Below are positions 7,578 through 12,270 of a DNA stretch of 12,270 bases, one piece after another. Source of the stretch: Paludibacter sp. (GTDB taxonomy: Bacteria; Bacteroidota; Bacteroidia; Bacteroidales; Paludibacteraceae); NCBI GenBank assembly GCA_028705705.1, contig JAQWCZ010000039.1:1-12270 (forward strand), in the 5' to 3' direction. Every line of letters begins with the position of its first letter. Position 1 is the stretch's first letter. The translations under genes were made by a program, and so were the position numbers. Below the pieces are notes generated by a model. The model did not search any database and was not told the DNA's origin. It was given only the letters and a program-made list of their open reading frames with translations.

Positions 7578-8502
7578 CATATATCATTGAATATAACGGC
7601 GTAGGTATTCCATGTTTTTGCCCCAGTCGAACCACGACACCGATAAGTGACTCAACTTCAGTGCGCTTACCAGCAAGGTAATCACTGTTCATCGAAGAAG
7701 TGCTGCCGGCAGGAAGACTGCCACCATATTTCAGCATATCATCTATAATGCCTTCATAAAGTTTCACGTTTTCTGCCTCTGAAATGGCATATAATTCACG
7801 CATGATATCAAGATAAAGCGGTTTTTTATCATTACCCCAAACCAAACTACGGAAATCAGTATTCAGGTAAGTAGTGAGTGCAGCCGTGGTGGAAATAAAA
7901 AAGAACTTACGCCAGATTGCTTTGATTGGTTCTTCTTTCCGTGTAACTTCAATGCCCGACTTCAAAAATAAATCTTCTATAAAAAGCAGTTGTTCGGAGA
8001 TTTTCTTTTCATGACCAAAGTGCATAAAATGCACATTTCCTGAGTCTTCGATCACTCCCGGTGCAATAAGGCGGGTAATGATGTATGCACATCCATACCA
8101 CACTTCATTATCAGGAAAGAATGCTCTTAATTTAGCTGTATTATCAATACCATTCAATAAAGGCAATAAAATAGTATCAGATGAAACTATAGGTTTTATT
8201 TGCTGCATCGTGGCGTCTAAATCATAACATTTAGTAGATAAAACGATGTAATCAGCTTTCCCAATTTCCTTCACGTTGTCAGTTGCAATCGTGGGATGAG
8301 TCACAAATCGCCCATGTTCATCACTCACATGAAGACCATTTGCACGAATAGTTTGAAGATTGGCGCCCCTTGCAACGAAACATACCTCAATATCCGGATT
8401 GGTGGTTTCAGCATAACGCGACACGAGACCGCCATAATAACCACCAACTCCACCTATTCCGACAAATACAATTTTTGTTTTAGCTTTCGATAATACTCCC
8501 AT
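7564..8502 (-). CDS. panE: 2-dehydropantoate 2-reductase family protein (PanE/ApbA-like)
   Basis: Family role: NADPH-dependent reduction of ketopantoate to pantoate in coenzyme A synthesis, in the cytoplasm. The 312 residues have the dinucleotide fold VGIGGVGGYYGG (14-25), Lys91 and LLNG (115-118) matching E. coli Lys72 and Asn98. The C-terminal helical domain has catalytic Lys199 in IWRKF, plus Ser270 and Glu282 (SSM...TEVE) spaced exactly as Ser244 and Glu256 of E. coli. The two pocket asparagines after the catalytic lysine (Asn180 and Asn184 in E. coli, from memory) are Ile203 and Ala207 here. The substrate is therefore uncertain, although many annotated homologues share this KFFFI type. 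The gene starts 1 base after dapA ends, so it belongs to that transcript; no panB or panC is in view. Confidence 0.82.
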   Translation of the reverse strand: MGVLSKAKTKIVFVGIGGVGGYYGGLVSRYAETTNPDIEVCFVARGANLQTIRANGLHVSDEHGRFVTHPTIATDNVKEIGKADYIVLSTKCYDLDATMQQIKPIVSSDTILLPLLNGIDNTAKLRAFFPDNEVWYGCAYIITRLIAPGVIEDSGNVHFMHFGHEKKISEQLLFIEDLFLKSGIEVTRKEEPIKAIWRKFFFISTTAALTTYLNTDFRSLVWGNDKKPLYLDIMRELYAISEAENVKLYEGIIDDMLKYGGSLPAGSTSSMNSDYLAGKRTEVESLIGVVVRLGQKHGIPTPLYSMIYEKLK

Positions 8503-8503
8503 G

Positions 8504-9385
8504 CTACAGTCTGTTCAGCACTTGCCTGATCTTTTCATAAGTTTTTATAGTATTAGGAACCAAAGGCAAACGCAGTATATTTTTAATGAATCCCATCACA
8601 GCCAACATACTTTTTACACCAGCAGGATTTCCTTCAACAAACAACAATTCAATTAATTCAGTAAAATGATGATGTATATTTCTGGCACTATCATAATCAC
8701 CGTGCAAAGCCAAGCGTACCATACGACTGAATTCTTTCGGGAAAGCATTTCCAATTACAGAAATGACGCCCACAGCCCCTAGTGTTATCAAAGGGAAAGT
8801 AATACCGTCATCACCTGAAATAACCATAAAATCAGCCGGTTTATTTTTGATTATATCATCAATTTGAGAAAAATTACCTGATGCCTCCTTTACTGCACAA
8901 ATTATTGGAAATTCATTTGCCAAACGAAGAGTTGTCTCTGCAGTCATATTTACTCCAGTCCTTCCCGGTACATTATATAGAATCAGAGGAAGTTTTGATA
9001 CAGAAGCAATTGCGGAATAATGCTGATAAAGACCTTCTTGTGAAGGTTTATTATAGTATGGAGTTACAGAAAGGATTGCATCAATTCCCTTCAAATCGGT
9101 ATGCTGAATTTTATCAACTATTTGTTTGGTATTATTACCACCTATACCATATACAATGGGTAAACGACCATTATTAATTTCCAGGACAAAACATTTGACT
9201 GCTTCCTTTTCAGTCTCTGTCAGTGTTGGAGTTTCTGCAGTAGTACCACAAACCACAAGATAATCAGTACCATTCTTAATTTGGTATTCGATTAACCTTG
9301 CCAGTGAATCAAAATCAATTGTCTCATCCTCATTAAATGGTGTTACCAGTGCAACACCCATTCCTTTCAATTTGCTATATATCAT
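8504..9385 (-). CDS. dapA: 4-hydroxy-tetrahydrodipicolinate synthase
   Basis: Condenses pyruvate with aspartate semialdehyde, the first step towards diaminopimelate and lysine. The 293 residues, normal for the family, form a single TIM barrel. Visible active-site parts are GTTAE (47-51), TPYYNKP (108-114) with Tyr111, YNVPGRTG (137-144) with Tyr137 and Arg142, and VKEASG (165-170), whose Lys166 forms the Schiff base with pyruvate. All catalytic residues are present, which argues against the sialate lyase or KDG aldolase relatives. The gene has its own -7 box upstream, follows the DUF6913-like gene by 36 bases, and is followed after 1 base by the PanE-like gene. Confidence 0.96.
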   Translation of the reverse strand: MIYSKLKGMGVALVTPFNEDETIDFDSLARLIEYQIKNGTDYLVVCGTTAETPTLTETEKEAVKCFVLEINNGRLPIVYGIGGNNTKQIVDKIQHTDLKGIDAILSVTPYYNKPSQEGLYQHYSAIASVSKLPLILYNVPGRTGVNMTAETTLRLANEFPIICAVKEASGNFSQIDDIIKNKPADFMVISGDDGITFPLITLGAVGVISVIGNAFPKEFSRMVRLALHGDYDSARNIHHHFTELIELLFVEGNPAGVKSMLAVMGFIKNILRLPLVPNTIKTYEKIRQVLNRL

Positions 9386-9408
9386 TGGTAAAAAAATCTA
9401 TTTGGGTA

Positions 9409-9416
9409 CAAAAATA
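9409..9416 (-). promoter_or_regulatory. -7 box TATTTTTG for dapA
   Basis: The minus strand reads TATTTTTG, an exact TAnnTTTG match, 23 bases before the dapA ATG and inside the 36-base gap after the preceding gene. No clear TTG stands 19-21 bases upstream, so it may be a weak internal promoter adding to readthrough from ligA. Confidence 0.5.
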
Positions 9417-9421
9417 CGTTT

Positions 9422-9988
9422 TTAATCATTAGTATGTACACTTTTAAGGTAAAATAATATCTGATTAAATAAAAATGAGTATTCTAAATCATCAACCTGT
9501 ATTTCTTTATCCCTTAAATGAGATTCTAGATCCATCGCAAAATCATATAAATTAATTGTACCTATTTTCATTCCGGTTTTACATTTTGCATTAGCATTTA
9601 AAGTTATATAATCAAGAGGGACAATTCTTCGGGTTGATATATTGATAAGCAAGTCAAATTCATTACATTGCAGTTCCTGAATGAGTTTATCATGTGGTTT
9701 CTGAAACAGACCGAGATCTTTTTTGTGTAATATTCTGTATTCGGGGTATGCAGCGGAAATAATATTTTTCTTATCCACATAACCCCAGGCTGTTACTTTT
9801 TTCCCATCTGTATTCAAAGATTGTATGATTCTTTTTGTTTCCGGGTTTTTCTCAGAATAATTGCTTTCAAATAGCAACAAAATATTCTTCGCCTTTTCGT
9901 AATTTACAAATTGCTTATTTCTTGTATCGCTTTTCGAGTGTTTTTTAACTCTTTTTCTGAAAACATATTCTATTAATTTTCCTGCCAT
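9422..9988 (-). CDS. Conserved hypothetical protein, DUF6913-like
   Basis: A 188-residue soluble protein with no signal peptide or membrane segment. The N-terminus (about 1-33) is short, basic and lysine/arginine rich. A mixed alpha/beta stretch follows: a hydrophobic strand NILLLF (35-40), GKKVTAWGYV (62-71), a KKDLGLFQKP segment (89-98), and EFDLLINIS (110-118), typical of a small Rossmann-like fold. I recognise it from the pattern and from its place between ligA and dapA as the family named DUF6913. That is from memory and not checked by a search. It begins 9 bases after the ligA stop and almost certainly shares the ligA transcript. No catalytic motif is obvious and I assign no function. 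Confidence 0.82.
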   Translation of the reverse strand: MAGKLIEYVFRKRVKKHSKSDTRNKQFVNYEKAKNILLLFESNYSEKNPETKRIIQSLNTDGKKVTAWGYVDKKNIISAAYPEYRILHKKDLGLFQKPHDKLIQELQCNEFDLLINISTRRIVPLDYITLNANAKCKTGMKIGTINLYDFAMDLESHLRDKEIQVDDLEYSFLFNQILFYLKSVHTND

Positions 9989-9997
9989 AATAATTGA

Positions 9998-12128
<2,131 letters not shown>

Positions 12129-12156
12129 AATCTTTTTTCACCACCCAAATTCTCGG

Positions 12157-12181
12157 ACTTGATTTGTCAACTTGATTGTCA
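12157..12181. repeat. Abutting imperfect duplication of a 13-mer
   Basis: ACTTGATTTGTCA (12157-12169) is followed directly by ACTTGATTGTCA (12170-12181), identical except for one missing T. It lies in the spacer between the rRNA terminator and the ligA promoter and looks like a slippage duplication. Confidence 0.5.
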
Positions 12182-12203
12182 GAACCAAACTTGAGTGTAT
12201 GAA

Positions 12204-12239
12204 GAAATCCCGACCACATATTTGAGTGACCGGGATTTC
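12204..12239 (-). terminator. Hairpin terminator behind the 5S rRNA gene
   Basis: GAAATCCCG (12204-12212) pairs with CGGGATTTC (12231-12239). On the minus-strand RNA the stem continues for five more pairs through two G-U wobbles to an 8-base loop, 14 bp in all. On the + strand those two pairs would be A-C mismatches, so the hairpin is built for minus-strand RNA, that is, for the rRNA transcript. A T6 run lies between 5S and the hairpin; no long T run follows it. Confidence 0.7.
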
Positions 12240-12248
12240 CCAAAAAAC

Positions 12249-12270
12249 GGCGGCTATCTACTCTCCCACT
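12249..12270 (-). rRNA. rrf: 5S rRNA, 3' end only (runs off the window)
   Basis: The minus strand of the last bases reads AGTGGGAGAGTAGATAGCCG and then CCG. This matches the conserved 3' end of bacterial 5S rRNA, where GGGAGAGTAG is followed by the strand that pairs with the 5' end. The position fits: a stable minus-strand hairpin comes next. The exact mature end (12248-12251) cannot be fixed. An rRNA operon on the minus strand is expected beyond base 12270. Confidence 0.82.

Noticed and set aside
8881..9177. + strand ORF of 98 codons opposite dapA
   Set aside because: It is wholly antisense to a clear dapA gene, and its composition follows from the complementary codons.

Overview
The window looks like an ordinary chromosomal housekeeping region of a low-GC Bacteroidota bacterium, most likely from the Bacteroidales side of the phylum. 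Three things point there. The promoters fit the TAnnTTTG -7 box with a TTG about 20 bases upstream, and clear Shine-Dalgarno sites are absent. The order ligA - small DUF6913-like gene - dapA is, as I remember it, a Bacteroidota arrangement. The trio of debranching enzyme, glycosyltransferase and GH57-like protein is also typical of the phylum. I see no transposase, integrase, CRISPR array, phage gene or defence gene.

Left part, mostly + strand. An NADP-type isocitrate dehydrogenase gene (60-1298) abuts a tRNA-Thr(CGT) gene on the opposite strand (1299-1371). The tRNA has its own promoter, and next to that is an 18-bp perfect hairpin (1418-1455) that is the only visible terminator for the dehydrogenase mRNA. 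A three-gene alpha-glucan block follows: a GH133-type debranching enzyme (1521-3461), a GT4/GT5-like glucan glycosyltransferase 3 bases later (3465-4721), and a GH57-family protein (4790-6082). The GH57 protein keeps the nucleophile Glu but has Gly where the acid/base Asp should be. A 12-codon leader-like ORF ends in an ATGA overlap with the GH57 start. A separate TATCTTTG promoter then leads to a tRNA nucleotidyltransferase with an HD domain (6128-7543). That enzyme is needed here, because the tRNA gene in the window does not encode its CCA end.

Right part, - strand. Reading leftwards from the right edge are the 3' end of a 5S rRNA gene (so an rRNA operon lies just outside), a strand-specific hairpin terminator, and ligA with a strong promoter that fixes its start at 12031. 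Then come a 188-residue DUF6913-like gene 9 bases after ligA, dapA with a promoter of its own, and a ketopantoate-reductase-family gene 1 base after dapA. The last gene converges on the tRNA nucleotidyltransferase gene, with a small hairpin between them.

No clearly new system is present. The most useful leads are the catalytically incomplete GH57 protein kept in a glucan operon, the short leader ORF before it, the antisense geometry of icd and tRNA-Thr, the conserved unknown between ligA and dapA, and the changed substrate pocket of the PanE-like protein.
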